Assembly: GCA_963817375.1 (NCBI GenBank)
Contig: CAWFOB010000006.1
Location: forward strand, 614,262-678,261
DNA: 64,000 nucleotides
Direction of reading: 5' to 3'
DNA from: JACVRM01 sp963817375
Lineage (GTDB): Bacteria > Actinomycetota > Thermoleophilia > Gaiellales > Gaiellaceae
Within the stretch, counting starts at the first letter, position 1. Each line of letters starts with the position of its first letter. Both the position numbers and the translations under genes were made by a program. Below the pieces are notes generated by a model. The model was given only the letters and a program-made list of their open reading frames with translations. It ran no database searches and was not told the origin of the DNA. Shown piece after piece: positions 31,601 to 39,340 of the stretch.

Positions 31601-34218
31601 GTGGCCGAGGCGCCGTTCGCGAGCGAGCCGAGACTGCAGGTGAGCGTGCCGGCGAACTGCACGCACGAGCCCTGGCTGGGCGCCGCGCCGACGTACGTCG
31701 CAGCTCCCGGAAGCGTGTCGGTGAGCATGACGCCGGTCGCGTCCGACGGGCCGCCGTTGTGGACAGTGACGGTGTAGGTCTCCACTGCGCCGACCGTGAC
31801 GGGGTCGGGCGCGTCCGCCTGCGAGACGCCGAGGTCGGCCGAGGACGTGATCGCCGTCGGGTCCGACGCGGCGTCGTTGCCGGCGGCGAGCTCGCCGCCG
31901 CCGGACACCGAGGCCGTGTTGACGACGTTCGCCGCTGCGCTCTGGGAGACGGATGCCGTCAGGGACACGGCCGGGTAGCTCGCCCCGGCCGCCAGCACGT
32001 CGGAACGGGTGCAGGTGACGGTCTGGGCCGCGACCAGGCAGCTCCAGCCTGTGCCGGTAGCCGACTGGGGCACGAGGCCGGCCGGGAGCGTGTCGGTCAG
32101 CGTCACCGTCCCGCTCGTGGGGCCGGTGCCGCTGTTCGTCACCGTGAGGGAGTACGAGCCGGTCGCGCCCCGAACGAACGAGGCCGCGTGGGTCTTGGCC
32201 AGCGTGAGGTCGGGCGACGTGACCGTGACGTCCTCGCCGCTCGACGAGCCGCTCGCGTACGCGGCCGACGTCGTGCCCGCGAGTGTGGTCCGGGCCGGGT
32301 CCAGGTAGTCGCTGCTCGCGCCGTTCTGGAGCACGCCGTCCGGCACCGCGGAGCTCACGGCCGCGACGAACGTGATCGCGGCGCTGCCGCCGCCCGGGAT
32401 CGAGAAGGTGCCCCAGGCTGGCGTCGCGGAGCCGGCGGCGGGGTTCGTCACCGCCGTGCGGCTGGCGCCGCCCGCAAGGACGATGCCGCTCGTCGACGCG
32501 TACGTGAGTCCGGCCGGCAGCGGGTCGGAGACGACGGAGCCGGTGGCGGCCGCGCGGCCGGCGGCGTTCGCCACCGTGATCGTGTAGGTCGCGGTCGTGC
32601 CACTCGGGGTGTTGACCACGGTCGGCGTGGAGGTGGTCTTCGTGACGCCGACCGCGGGCACGCACGCGCCGCCGCCGCTCGCCCCGGGAATGTCGGCCGG
32701 CGTGACGGTGGTGACGACGGTGCCCGCGGTGCCCGGGGCGGCGCCGTATGCGATCCCGCCGGCGGTGAGGCCGTTCGCCCCGCCGGCGACGTCGACCGAC
32801 GCCGCCGCGCTCGACAGCGCGACATACCCGCCCCCGCCGCCTCCGCCCGGGCCGTGCGGCGAGCCGCCGCCGGTGTTCGTGCCGCCGGTGCCGCCCCGCG
32901 CGCTCACGGTCAGGCCGCCGAGCCCGCCGGTGCCCGCGGTGACCACGACGCTTCCGCCCGCGCCGCCGCCGCCGGTGCCGTCGTTGGTGACCGTGCTGTT
33001 CGCCGCGCTGCCGTCTGCGTTGATCGTCCCCGTGCCCGACACGGCGCCCGAACGGATCAGCACGCCGCCGCCGCCCGCCGCGCCGCTCGATGCGAGCCCG
33101 AGCCCGGGCACGCCGGTCGAGTTGTTCGTCGTGGCCGCACCGCCGCCGCCGCCCAGCACGACCCGCCCGGGGAGGGAGGCCCCGAAGCTGCCGCCGAACC
33201 CGCCCGACTGGATGGCAGGGTGGCCGGGGGTCCAGCCGTACCCGCCCTGACCCCCGGCACCGGCGTTCGCGCCGCCGCCCCCGCCGGTGTTCTCGTCGTT
33301 CGCGGGCGGATCGCCGTCCGTGCCGCCGCCGCCGGCGTTGCCGGGCGCGCCCCGGGCGCTCGAGCCGTTCGGGTAGCCGTCGACGCCCGTGTCGAGCAGG
33401 GTGCCCGCGTTCAGGACGAACCGCGGCGTCCCCGCGATCCCCTCGCCCTTCGACCCGTTCGTCGCGCTGGCCGCGGGCGTGCGGTAGTCCGTGTTCGCGA
33501 AGCCGGCGGCGCCGGTGAGGCCGCGACCGCCGCCACCGCGGAACCCGAGACCCTGGACGCTGACGCTCGTGCTGCCGAGTGCGAGCGTTCCGGTCACGTC
33601 GAGCGCGAGGATCCCGCCCGTCGTCCCGTCCCATGCGGCCGCGGTCAGCGTCGCGCCGAGCGTCGCGCTGGAGTACTGCGGGACACGGATGACCTGGAAG
33701 CGGCGCTGGCCCTGTCCGGCAGTCGCGGCCGCGTCGGTGTACGCGTACAGCAGCCCGCCGCCTGCCCCGTCACCCTGAACCGGGAGCAGCCCGCCGCTCA
33801 CGGGCCCGGTGGCGCGGACGTACTCGTAGCGGCCGGTGCTGTTCAGCACGGCCGCGCCCGAGCCGACGCCGGTCAGCCCTCCGAGGGCGCCGACCCCGTC
33901 GCCGTAGCGCTCGTCGTTGTTCGCGTCGATGGCCGCGTCCTGCATCTGAACGACGAGCAGGAGGTCGCCCGCCGCCACGGGTGTCGCGGCCCCTCTCGGC
34001 GCGCCGACGCTGATGGAGGTGTTCGCGGCGCCGGCGGCCACCGACGCGGTGGCGGGGTAGTACCCGTTGACGACGCCGGCCAGTGTGCCGCCCGGGCCGT
34101 CGACGCCCGGCGTGACGCAGACGGCCGCCTGTGCCGTTCGCCCACCTCCGCCCACGGTGAGCAGCACAGCCGCCGCGGCGGCCGCCAGCACGACGAGGGT
34201 GGTGCGAGGTTTGTCCAT
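28597..34218 (-). CDS. Giant secreted adhesin-like protein: glycine-rich head, DUF11 and cadherin-like repeats
   Basis: This 1,873-residue protein has a signal peptide (to about residue 31). A glycine-rich region of about 470 residues follows with many GGGG runs. Three DUF11-type domains come next (starts AVGVTKTTSTP, DLTLAKTHAA, DLGVSQADAP). Seven tandem cadherin/Ig-like repeats at about residues 910-1590 each begin with (N)DPP-x-A-x-DD and contain NDTDPDGD or ND(S/T)PGP, likely Ca2+-binding. Two more DUF11 domains around a PTPTPPPPP hinge and a basic C-terminus finish it. The repeats commonly have paired Cys (YQVCDNG, PLCDTA). There is no LPXTG or membrane anchor. It is coupled to an L,D-transpeptidase gene, which might attach it to the wall. 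A role in adhesion or a surface layer is inferred. Confidence 0.82.
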   Translation of the reverse strand: MDKPRTTLVVLAAAAAAVLLTVGGGGRTAQAAVCVTPGVDGPGGTLAGVVNGYYPATASVAAGAANTSISVGAPRGAATPVAAGDLLLVVQMQDAAIDANNDERYGDGVGALGGLTGVGSGAAVLNSTGRYEYVRATGPVSGGLLPVQGDGAGGGLLYAYTDAAATAGQGQRRFQVIRVPQYSSATLGATLTAAAWDGTTGGILALDVTGTLALGSTSVSVQGLGFRGGGGRGLTGAAGFANTDYRTPAASATNGSKGEGIAGTPRFVLNAGTLLDTGVDGYPNGSSARGAPGNAGGGGTDGDPPANDENTGGGGGANAGAGGQGGYGWTPGHPAIQSGGFGGSFGASLPGRVVLGGGGGAATTNNSTGVPGLGLASSGAAGGGGVLIRSGAVSGTGTINADGSAANSTVTNDGTGGGGAGGSVVVTAGTGGLGGLTVSARGGTGGTNTGGGSPHGPGGGGGGGYVALSSAAASVDVAGGANGLTAGGIAYGAAPGTAGTVVTTVTPADIPGASGGGACVPAVGVTKTTSTPTVVNTPSGTTATYTITVANAAGRAAATGSVVSDPLPAGLTYASTSGIVLAGGASRTAVTNPAAGSATPAWGTFSIPGGGSAAITFVAAVSSAVPDGVLQNGASSDYLDPARTTLAGTTSAAYASGSSSGEDVTVTSPDLTLAKTHAASFVRGATGSYSLTVTNSGTGPTSGTVTLTDTLPAGLVPQSATGTGWSCLVAAQTVTCTRSDVLAAGASYPAVSLTASVSQSAAANVVNTASVSGGGELAAGNDAASDPTAITSSADLGVSQADAPDPVTVGAVETYTVTVHNGGPSDATGVMLTDTLPGAATYVGAAPSQGSCVQFAGTLTCSLGSLANGASATVAVQVSPTPAAGATIVNTAGVAGNEPDANGANDSSSETTSVNHPPTANADGAATGEDTPITFSVTGNDTDPDGDAVSLTGSDAVSANGGTVACTPLGACLYTPPADFNGVDSFTYTIGDGRGGAATGTATVVVTPINDPPAAADDAATTPEDTPVTLDVRLNDTPGPANESGQTLTVTPGSLSTPANGAAAVDVAGTVTYTPAANFAGTDSFSYQVCDNGSPTLCDTAVVTVTVTAVNDPPVAVDDARTTPEDTPVSLDPTVNDSPGPPDEAGQTLAVTPGSLSAPAGGTAGLGPGNVVTYTPAANFNGLDSFDYQVCDSGAPPLCATATVTVTVTPVNDPPVAVDDAVAASEDAPLTIDVRANDSPGPPDEAGQTLAVTPGSLTFPANGTAVLDVGGTVTYTPAPDFFGVDSFDYQVCDSGAPPLCDTATVTVTVAPVNDPPVAQDDVWTTAEDTPVTQDVRPNDSPGPANEWSQSLTVVPGSLSAPASGTAVVNAGGTVTYTPFANFNGADSFTYTVCDGGVPSLCDTAQVTVTVTASNDPPDAADDSAATTAGNAVSVPVLSNDTDPDGDPLAVLTWTAPANGTAACTASACTYTPAAGFLGTDTFTYTAADGFGGTDTATVTVTVTAAPDAPPQPADDAASTPAGSPISIAPLANDTDPDGDPLAVSTWTQPASGTVACSASTCVYTPNTGFVGTDSFGYTVDDGRGGTASATVVVTVTPSGAPPPVGATADLTVDITGPPHYRPGANDSYTVTVTNAGPDPADGTVVTVTLPPELHVSGWIAIEGGGLCTVHVPLLTCSLGTIEVGGTRQITLTDARASGGSFAVGASATSSVSDPQTANNATSWQVGGPQPVYVTTPTPTPPPPPTRLLLSKRASPTVVAQGGRVQYVLRLRNPGNVAASNVVLCDRPSPHAVFVSAPGAVFRNGRACWTIPTLAAHATVSVRVTVRIDAAAPAGALVAPAVARAGNVRRAARAAVHLRIRVLHVNGRPGGVTG

Positions 34219-34291
34219 CTTCTTGCACCCTTTTGGCGCCTTTGGACCATCGGACGGCGCGCTCCCTTGCTTGAGGGATTCGTGCCGTTTC

Positions 34292-35362
34292 TCACCAGGC
34301 CGCCTTGCGCTGGGCGCGGGCGAAGCGGCGGCGCTCCTTGCGCGCCTCGGATTGGAGCCGGGAGTCGTGACGGATCTCGAGCGCCCGCAGCTCGCGCTGG
34401 AGCGCCTCGTACGCGTCCCAGCGCTCCTGCGGGAGCGAGCCGTCGGCGAGCGCCGCCCGGACCGCGCAGCCGGGCTCCGTCCGGTGCTCGCAGTCGCTGA
34501 ACCGGCAAGCGGCGATCAGGTCGGCGATCTCGGCGAACGCCTGCTCGAGCCCGTCGGTCGACTCCCAGAGCTGGAGCTCGCGCATGCCCGGGGTATCGAG
34601 CAGCAGCCCTCCGCCGTCGAGCGGGACGAGCTCGCGATGCGACGTCGTGTGCCGGCCACGGCCGTCCGACTCGCGCACGGCCGCCGTCGCGAGCAGCTCC
34701 TCCCCGGCGAGCGAGTTCACGAGCGTCGACTTGCCGACGCCGGACGAGCCGAGCAGCGCGACGGTCTGGCCGCGCCCGAGGTACTGGGCGAGCGCCGGCA
34801 CGCCGTCGCCGGTCACGGCGCTCGTGACGTGGAGGTCGACGCCGAAGGTGACCGCTTCGATTTCGGCGAGGTCCTGATCGGGGTGCAGATCAGCCTTCGT
34901 CAGGACGACCACTGGCCGCGCGCCGCTCTCCCACGCCATGGTCAGGTAGCGCTCGAGCCGGCGGGCGTTGAGGTCCTGTCCGAGCGCCTGGACGATGAAG
35001 ACCGTGTCGACGTTGGCCGCGACGACCTGCTCGCGCGAGCGGTCGGAGACGCCGGACGCCTCCTTGCGCGAGAACTTCGTCCGCCGCGGGAGGACGGCAT
35101 GGATGGTCGCAGTGCCGTCGTCGCGGAGGTCGGCCGCGACCCAGTCGCCGACCGCCGGATGGTCGACCGTCTCCGAGGCATGGTGAAGCCGCCCCGCGCG
35201 CTCGGCGCGGTGCTCCCCCTGCGGCGACAGCAGCCGGTAGAGGCCGTGGCTCTGAGTGCCGACGCGGGCGGGTTGGTGCCCGTCGGCGGCGTGCGGCGCG
35301 AACGCCGCCTGGAAGTCGTCGCCCCAGCCGAGCTCGGCGAGGGCGGTTTGATGCTCGTGCAA
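34292..35362 (-). CDS. rsgA: Ribosome small-subunit biogenesis GTPase RsgA
   Basis: This 356-residue circularly permuted GTPase has the motifs in the order G4 (TKAD, 155-158), G1 (GSSGVGKST, 205-213) and G3 (DTPG, 256-259). An N-terminal OB-like domain (AVGDWVAADLRDDG) precedes them, and the C-terminal zinc site is C286-x4-C291-x-H293-x5-C299. RsgA acts late in 30S maturation and releases RbfA. The TTG at 35362 is chosen because AGGAG lies five bases upstream. A separate 16-codon frame with a strong SD precedes it at 35432-35482. Confidence 0.9.
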   Translation of the reverse strand: MHEHQTALAELGWGDDFQAAFAPHAADGHQPARVGTQSHGLYRLLSPQGEHRAERAGRLHHASETVDHPAVGDWVAADLRDDGTATIHAVLPRRTKFSRKEASGVSDRSREQVVAANVDTVFIVQALGQDLNARRLERYLTMAWESGARPVVVLTKADLHPDQDLAEIEAVTFGVDLHVTSAVTGDGVPALAQYLGRGQTVALLGSSGVGKSTLVNSLAGEELLATAAVRESDGRGRHTTSHRELVPLDGGGLLLDTPGMRELQLWESTDGLEQAFAEIADLIAACRFSDCEHRTEPGCAVRAALADGSLPQERWDAYEALQRELRALEIRHDSRLQSEARKERRRFARAQRKAAW

Positions 35363-35431
35363 CGGAACTCCTCTCGGAAAGGTGGACAGGCTGCGGCACG
35401 GCGCGGGCGCCGCTGGTCCTCCTCGAAGGAG

Positions 35432-35482
35432 CTAGCTCAGCGCGCGCGCGCGACCGGGGGCAGCGGGTGCAATCGTCTTCAT
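35432..35482 (-). CDS. Possible 16-residue leader peptide upstream of rsgA
   Basis: An ATG at 35482 with GAGGAGG seven bases upstream opens MKTIAPAAPGRARALS and a stop, 70 bases before rsgA. The frame includes a (CG)6 run at 35441-35452 prone to slippage. A good SD with no other use makes translation plausible; a regulatory role for rsgA is speculation. Confidence 0.3.
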   Translation of the reverse strand: MKTIAPAAPGRARALS

Positions 35483-35565
35483 CACTGCCTCCTCTCGTCG
35501 CGGTGCGCTGACCACCCCAGGGTAGGGACAGGGTGGCAGGTCGTCAAGGCGCGTAGAACTGCGTG

Positions 35566-36240
35566 CTAGGCCGGTGGTCTGAGCACCGCGGACGGGTCGG
35601 TCACCTCGAGCCCGCGCGAGCGGAAGCGGAACACGGCCGCCGGCCTCCCGCCCGCGCGACCGGGCCGGCGCTGATCGCCGGTCTGCTCGAGCACCCGCCG
35701 CCGGAGCAGCACGCGCTGCAGATTGGTCGCCGACACGGTGTGGCCGAGGGCCGCCGCGTAGATCACGCGCAGCTCCGAGATCGTGAACGTCTCGGGCGCG
35801 AGCGCGAAGCCGATGTTCGTATACGAGAGCTTCGCGCGCAGCCGCTCCCTCCCCGAGAGCGTGATCGACTCGTGGTCGAACGCCATCGGCGGCAGGTCGT
35901 CGACCGCGTGCCAGGCGGTGTCCTCGGGGACGGACGGGTCGGCGACGGTCGGCACGAGCCCGAGGTAGGCCGTCGCCAGCTGCCATTCGGCCGGGTGCCG
36001 GTCGGTGTCCGAGCGCGTCTCCAGCTGCTCGAGGTGCGCCACCTCGCGCACGTCGACCTTCTGCGCGAGCTGCCGGCGGATGGAGTGCTCGAGCGTCTCG
36101 CGCTCGCCGAGGTAGCCGCCCGGGAGGGCCCAGCAGCCGGCGTAGGGCTCGCGTGCGCGCTCCCAGAGCAGCGCGGACAGCCGGTCGTCGCGGACCTGAA
36201 GGATGACGGCGAGGGTGACGTGGGTCGGGCGTGTGCGCAT
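35566..36240 (-). CDS. NrtR-like regulator: degenerate Nudix domain plus winged helix
   Basis: This 224-residue protein has an N-terminal Nudix fold (GCWALPGGYLGERETLEHSI) and a C-terminal winged-helix part (FTISELRVIYAAALGHTVSATNLQRVLLRRRVLE). The Nudix box is degenerate: where hydrolases have R-E-U-x-E-E-x-G-U it reads RRQLAQKVDV (about 55-64), so the catalytic Glu are gone. This is what NrtR regulators show: they sense ADP-ribose or NAD derivatives and repress NAD-biosynthesis or niacin-uptake genes. It is divergent from a NiaP-like transporter, with a perfect palindrome between them, which supports this assignment. Confidence 0.82.
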   Translation of the reverse strand: MRTRPTHVTLAVILQVRDDRLSALLWERAREPYAGCWALPGGYLGERETLEHSIRRQLAQKVDVREVAHLEQLETRSDTDRHPAEWQLATAYLGLVPTVADPSVPEDTAWHAVDDLPPMAFDHESITLSGRERLRAKLSYTNIGFALAPETFTISELRVIYAAALGHTVSATNLQRVLLRRRVLEQTGDQRRPGRAGGRPAAVFRFRSRGLEVTDPSAVLRPPA

Positions 36241-36263
36241 GCGTGGGTGCTAAAGTGGTCGCG

Positions 36264-36290
36264 AGGTTTTCGCCTCACAGTCGAAAACCT
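36264..36290. promoter_or_regulatory. Palindromic operator candidate between NrtR-like and NiaP-like genes
   Basis: The perfect inverted repeat AGGTTTTCG-N9-CGAAAACCT lies just downstream of TAAAGT (36251-36256), a possible -10 for the transporter, and 13 bases before its ATG at 36303. An NrtR-like dimer bound here would block transcription of both genes. Confidence 0.65.
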
Positions 36291-36302
36291 ACCGGAGAGC
36301 AC

Positions 36303-37646
36303 ATGACCACCGCCGCCACTGCAGCGCCGCCCGTCGACGTCGAGGACGTTCTCCGCCGCGGCGGACTGACCAGCTTCCACCGCCGTGCTGTGCTGGTGAC
36401 GGGCATGGCGTGGACGTTCGTGGCCATGGAGATCCTGCTGGTCGGGTTCGTGGCGCCGATCTTCACCCAGATCTGGAACCTGAACGGCACGTGGCAGGGG
36501 CTCGTGAACAGCGCGGCGCTCGCCGGCTCGCTCGTCGGGAGCCTCACGCTCGGCCGGCTCGCCGACCGGATCGGACGGCGGGCCATCTTCCAGTACGCGA
36601 TCCTCTGGTACGCCGCGTTCACCGCACTGACGGCGTTCGCCTGGGGGCCGTGGTCGGTGATGACGCTCCGTTTCCTGGCCGGCCTCGGCCTCGGCGGCCT
36701 CCTCGTCGTCGACCCGTCGATGCTGGCCGAGTACCTGCCGCCGCAGCGGCGCGGGCGCCTGCTCGTCTTCCTCGACTTCTGGTGGCCCGTCGGGCTGCTC
36801 CTCGCGACGGGCCTCTCCTACATCTTCCTCGGCCCGACCTTCGACCGGTTCGGTGCCTGGAGCTGGCGCTATCTCTTCCTCGCCGCGGCGTTTCCGGCGT
36901 TCCTCGCCTTCCTCGTGCGGCGCACCCTGCCCGAGAGCCCCTACTTCCTTGCCCGTCACGGGCGCTCGCGCGAGGCGGCCGAGGTGCTGAGCGAGATCGA
37001 GGGCGCGCCGGTCGCCGAGACGGAGTTCACGGCGCCGGCGGAGCCGGAGTCGTCCATGCGTGACCTGCTGGTCGGAGCCCTGCGCAACCGCACCGTCGTC
37101 ACCGGTCTCGTCTGGATCGCACTCAACGTGTCCTACTACGGGCTCTTCCTCTGGCTGCCGTTCGTGCTCCAGGGCGAGAAGAGCTTCCACATCAACGTCT
37201 ACCTCGTGCTGACACTGAGCGCCCTGGCGCAGTTCCCGGGGTACGCGGCGGCGATCTGGCTTGTCGAGCGGATCGGGCGGAAGCCGACGCTGGCCGGCTT
37301 CCTCATCCTCGGCGGCCTCTCGGCGTACGCATTCGCGGTCGCCGACACGTCGACCGTGTACATCACCGCGCTCTTCTTCGTGGGCTTCTTCAACCTCGGC
37401 GCCTGGGGCGCCGTCTACCCCTACACGGCCGAGACGTTCCCGACCCGGCTGCGCTCGAGCGCGTTCGGGCTCATGGAGGGCGTCGGCAAGTCGGCGGCGA
37501 TCGCCGGCCCGTACATCTTCGGGCACCTGAAGGACGTGACCGGCGGCACCACCTGGTCGCTGACGTTCATGGCGATCGTGATGGCGGCCGGGGGTGTGAT
37601 CGCAGGGCTCTTCGGCCGCGAGACGCGCGGCCAGCATCTGGCCTGA
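36303..37646 (+). CDS. MFS transporter of the sugar/NiaP (niacin) family
   Basis: This 447-residue, 12-helix MFS protein has the motif LGRLADRIGRRAIF between helices 2 and 3, FLAGLGLGGLLVVDPSMLAEYLPPQRRGR, PESPYFLARHGR before the central loop, the repeated motif VERIGRKPT, and YPYTAETFPTRLRSSAFG late. These are marks of the metabolite:proton family that includes NiaP. Divergence from an NrtR-like regulator and the shared palindrome favour uptake of nicotinate or nicotinamide. The ATG at 36303 has GGAG six bases upstream. No other NAD gene is adjacent, so substrate assignment remains an inference. Confidence 0.78.
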   Translation: MTTAATAAPPVDVEDVLRRGGLTSFHRRAVLVTGMAWTFVAMEILLVGFVAPIFTQIWNLNGTWQGLVNSAALAGSLVGSLTLGRLADRIGRRAIFQYAILWYAAFTALTAFAWGPWSVMTLRFLAGLGLGGLLVVDPSMLAEYLPPQRRGRLLVFLDFWWPVGLLLATGLSYIFLGPTFDRFGAWSWRYLFLAAAFPAFLAFLVRRTLPESPYFLARHGRSREAAEVLSEIEGAPVAETEFTAPAEPESSMRDLLVGALRNRTVVTGLVWIALNVSYYGLFLWLPFVLQGEKSFHINVYLVLTLSALAQFPGYAAAIWLVERIGRKPTLAGFLILGGLSAYAFAVADTSTVYITALFFVGFFNLGAWGAVYPYTAETFPTRLRSSAFGLMEGVGKSAAIAGPYIFGHLKDVTGGTTWSLTFMAIVMAAGGVIAGLFGRETRGQHLA

Positions 37647-37649
37647 CGG

Positions 37650-38262
37650 CTAGGGCCAGAGGGACGACTGCGGCCGCAGGTCGAGCGGGCCGCCGTCGCG
37701 GCAGTCGTTGCTCTGGTACTCGCTCGGCATCTGGGGATAGAGCTGGTACAGCACCGCGCGCGCAGACGCCTCGGCCTCGTCCGGTGAGGCGCCGAGCCGC
37801 TCGGCGACGAACGCGGTGGTCTGGAGCGCGTGGCACTCGGCGACCGACTCGCTCTGCTCGCCCGCGAGGTGCCACGACTCGTGCGCGAGCGTGTGCACGC
37901 GCCCAGAGCGTCTTCAGCGTGTCGAGCGGGCAGGCCGTGCCGCTCGAGAGGCAGTCGAATTTCGCGCTCGTGTGCACGTGCGGGTAGGCGTCGAGCCTGT
38001 CGCAGACGTCGTGCGTGAGCTCGGTGACGTCGGCCGGCTTGCCGGCTGCGTCGAACATGACCGTGCCCGCCTCGCCGCTCACGTCGAGGGCCGCGCCGAC
38101 CGCGCCCTGGCAGTGGACGCGCACGGGGCGGCCGGCGATCGCGCTCGCGATCGCGCCCAGGCGGTGCTCGAGCTGCACGGTCTCGTAGTGGCGCCAGCCC
38201 AAGAAGCCGACCGCGCAGGCGAGGACCGCCAGCGCGAAGGCGCGCGTGCCGGTGACGTGCAT
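37650..38262 (-). CDS. Exported putative zinc metallopeptidase (HESWH), one frameshift near 37,900
   Basis: The ATG at 38262 opens a signal peptide or anchor (GTRAFALAVLACAVGFLGW). A domain with four Cys follows (VHCQG, DVCDRL, FDCLSS, ACPLD). At about 37,900 the frame breaks; one extra base restores continuity from LDTLKTLWA into HTLAHESWHLAGEQSESVAECHALQ. The H-E-S-W-H sequence has the HExxH form of zinc peptidases, followed by an E-x-x-C helix that could give the third ligand. The total is about 204 residues. I know no named family, and peptidase activity is inferred from the motif alone. Confidence 0.6.
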
Positions 38263-38294
38263 GGGGGAGATGTCGGCGCCGGGGCGCCGGGCGA

Positions 38295-39233
38295 TTAGGC
38301 GGAGCTCGGTGCGAGCTCAGGCGCCGGCTCCGCCTTGGGAGCACGAGTGGCGCTCAGCACGATGAGGGCGACGCCGACGACGATCACCCCGCCGGCGACC
38401 AGCTCGCGCGGCCCGATGGCTTCGCCCAGCAGCAGCCAGCCGAGGATCACCGCGACGACCGGGTTCACGAAGGCGTACGTCGCGACGAGCGGCGTCGGCG
38501 CCACGCGCAGCAGCCAGCCATAGGCGCTGAACGCCACGATCGAGCCGAAGACGACCAGCCAGAGCCACCCCGCGAACGAGCGGGCGCTCACGGTCGAGAC
38601 CTCGGAGAGCTCGCCGGTCGCGACGGCGGCGACGGTCAGCACGAGCCCGCCGGCGAGCATCTGCGTGGCCGCCGCCTGCAGCGGGTGCCGCGCGAGCGGT
38701 GCGCTGCGGGCGAGGAGCGTTCCTGTCGACCAGCCGAGCGCGGCGATCACGAGCGTCAGGGCGCCGGCCGGGTCGACGCCGCCTCCACCGCCGATGTCGA
38801 CCAGGATCGCGATGCCGGCGAAGCCGAGCCCGAGCCCGAAGATACTGCGCCGGTCGAGCATCCGGCCGAAGACGAGTCGGTCCAGGAGCGCGATCCAGAG
38901 CGGCACGGTGGCGATGAGCAGCGCGGCGATCCCCGACGCGACGTGCTGCTGCGCCCAGACGACGCCGCCGTTGCCGATCGCGAGCAGCGGGACACCGGTG
39001 AGAAACGCCGCTGCCCACTCGCGCCGGGTCGGGCGCGGGAGCCGGACGCCGAAGACGCGAAGCCCCGCCAGCAGCAGGGCGCCGGCGGCGAGGAAGCGGG
39101 TGCCCGAGAGCAGAAGCGGCGGCAGGGTCTCAAGGCCGTATGCGATGCCCGTGTAGGTGGAGCCCCAGAGCACGTAGACGAGCCCGAGTGCGCCGGCGAC
39201 GGCGAGAGGGCTCGTTCCCGGGCGAAGCGGCAA
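38295..39233 (-). CDS. EamA/DMT-family permease (RhaT/YdcZ-like exporter)
   Basis: This 312-residue protein is predicted to have ten membrane helices in two EamA repeats: VLWGSTYTGIAYGLETLPPL with RFLAAGALLL in the first, and ALGWSTGTLLARSAPL with PVVAVILGWLLLGEAIGP in the second. Members of this family export amino acids or other metabolites, and the substrate is not readable. I take the TTG at 39233 as start. It is divergent from a LysR-type gene with 107 bases between, so the regulator may control it. Confidence 0.82.
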   Translation of the reverse strand: MPLRPGTSPLAVAGALGLVYVLWGSTYTGIAYGLETLPPLLLSGTRFLAAGALLLAGLRVFGVRLPRPTRREWAAAFLTGVPLLAIGNGGVVWAQQHVASGIAALLIATVPLWIALLDRLVFGRMLDRRSIFGLGLGFAGIAILVDIGGGGGVDPAGALTLVIAALGWSTGTLLARSAPLARHPLQAAATQMLAGGLVLTVAAVATGELSEVSTVSARSFAGWLWLVVFGSIVAFSAYGWLLRVAPTPLVATYAFVNPVVAVILGWLLLGEAIGPRELVAGGVIVVGVALIVLSATRAPKAEPAPELAPSSA

Positions 39234-39340
39234 ATCTAGTCCGCGCCGTCGGCGGTATAGCAGTGCATCGACCCCGCCATCCGGGGAGGATGATCCCTGC
39301 TTGCCGATTAGCGCAACTCAGATACTCTTTCGTTTCGATC

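Noticed and set aside
34219..34291. Possible riboswitch in the leader of the giant adhesin gene (GGCGCC, AAAAGGG, GCAAG elements)
   Set aside because: The region is only about 70 bases and forms no stable multi-stem fold that I can match to a known cyclic-dinucleotide riboswitch.
30542..34500. Long frames on both strands overlapping the giant adhesin gene
   Set aside because: They arise from the repeat-rich, GC-rich adhesin sequence. Only the minus-strand frame ending at 28597 has a signal peptide and repeat domains.
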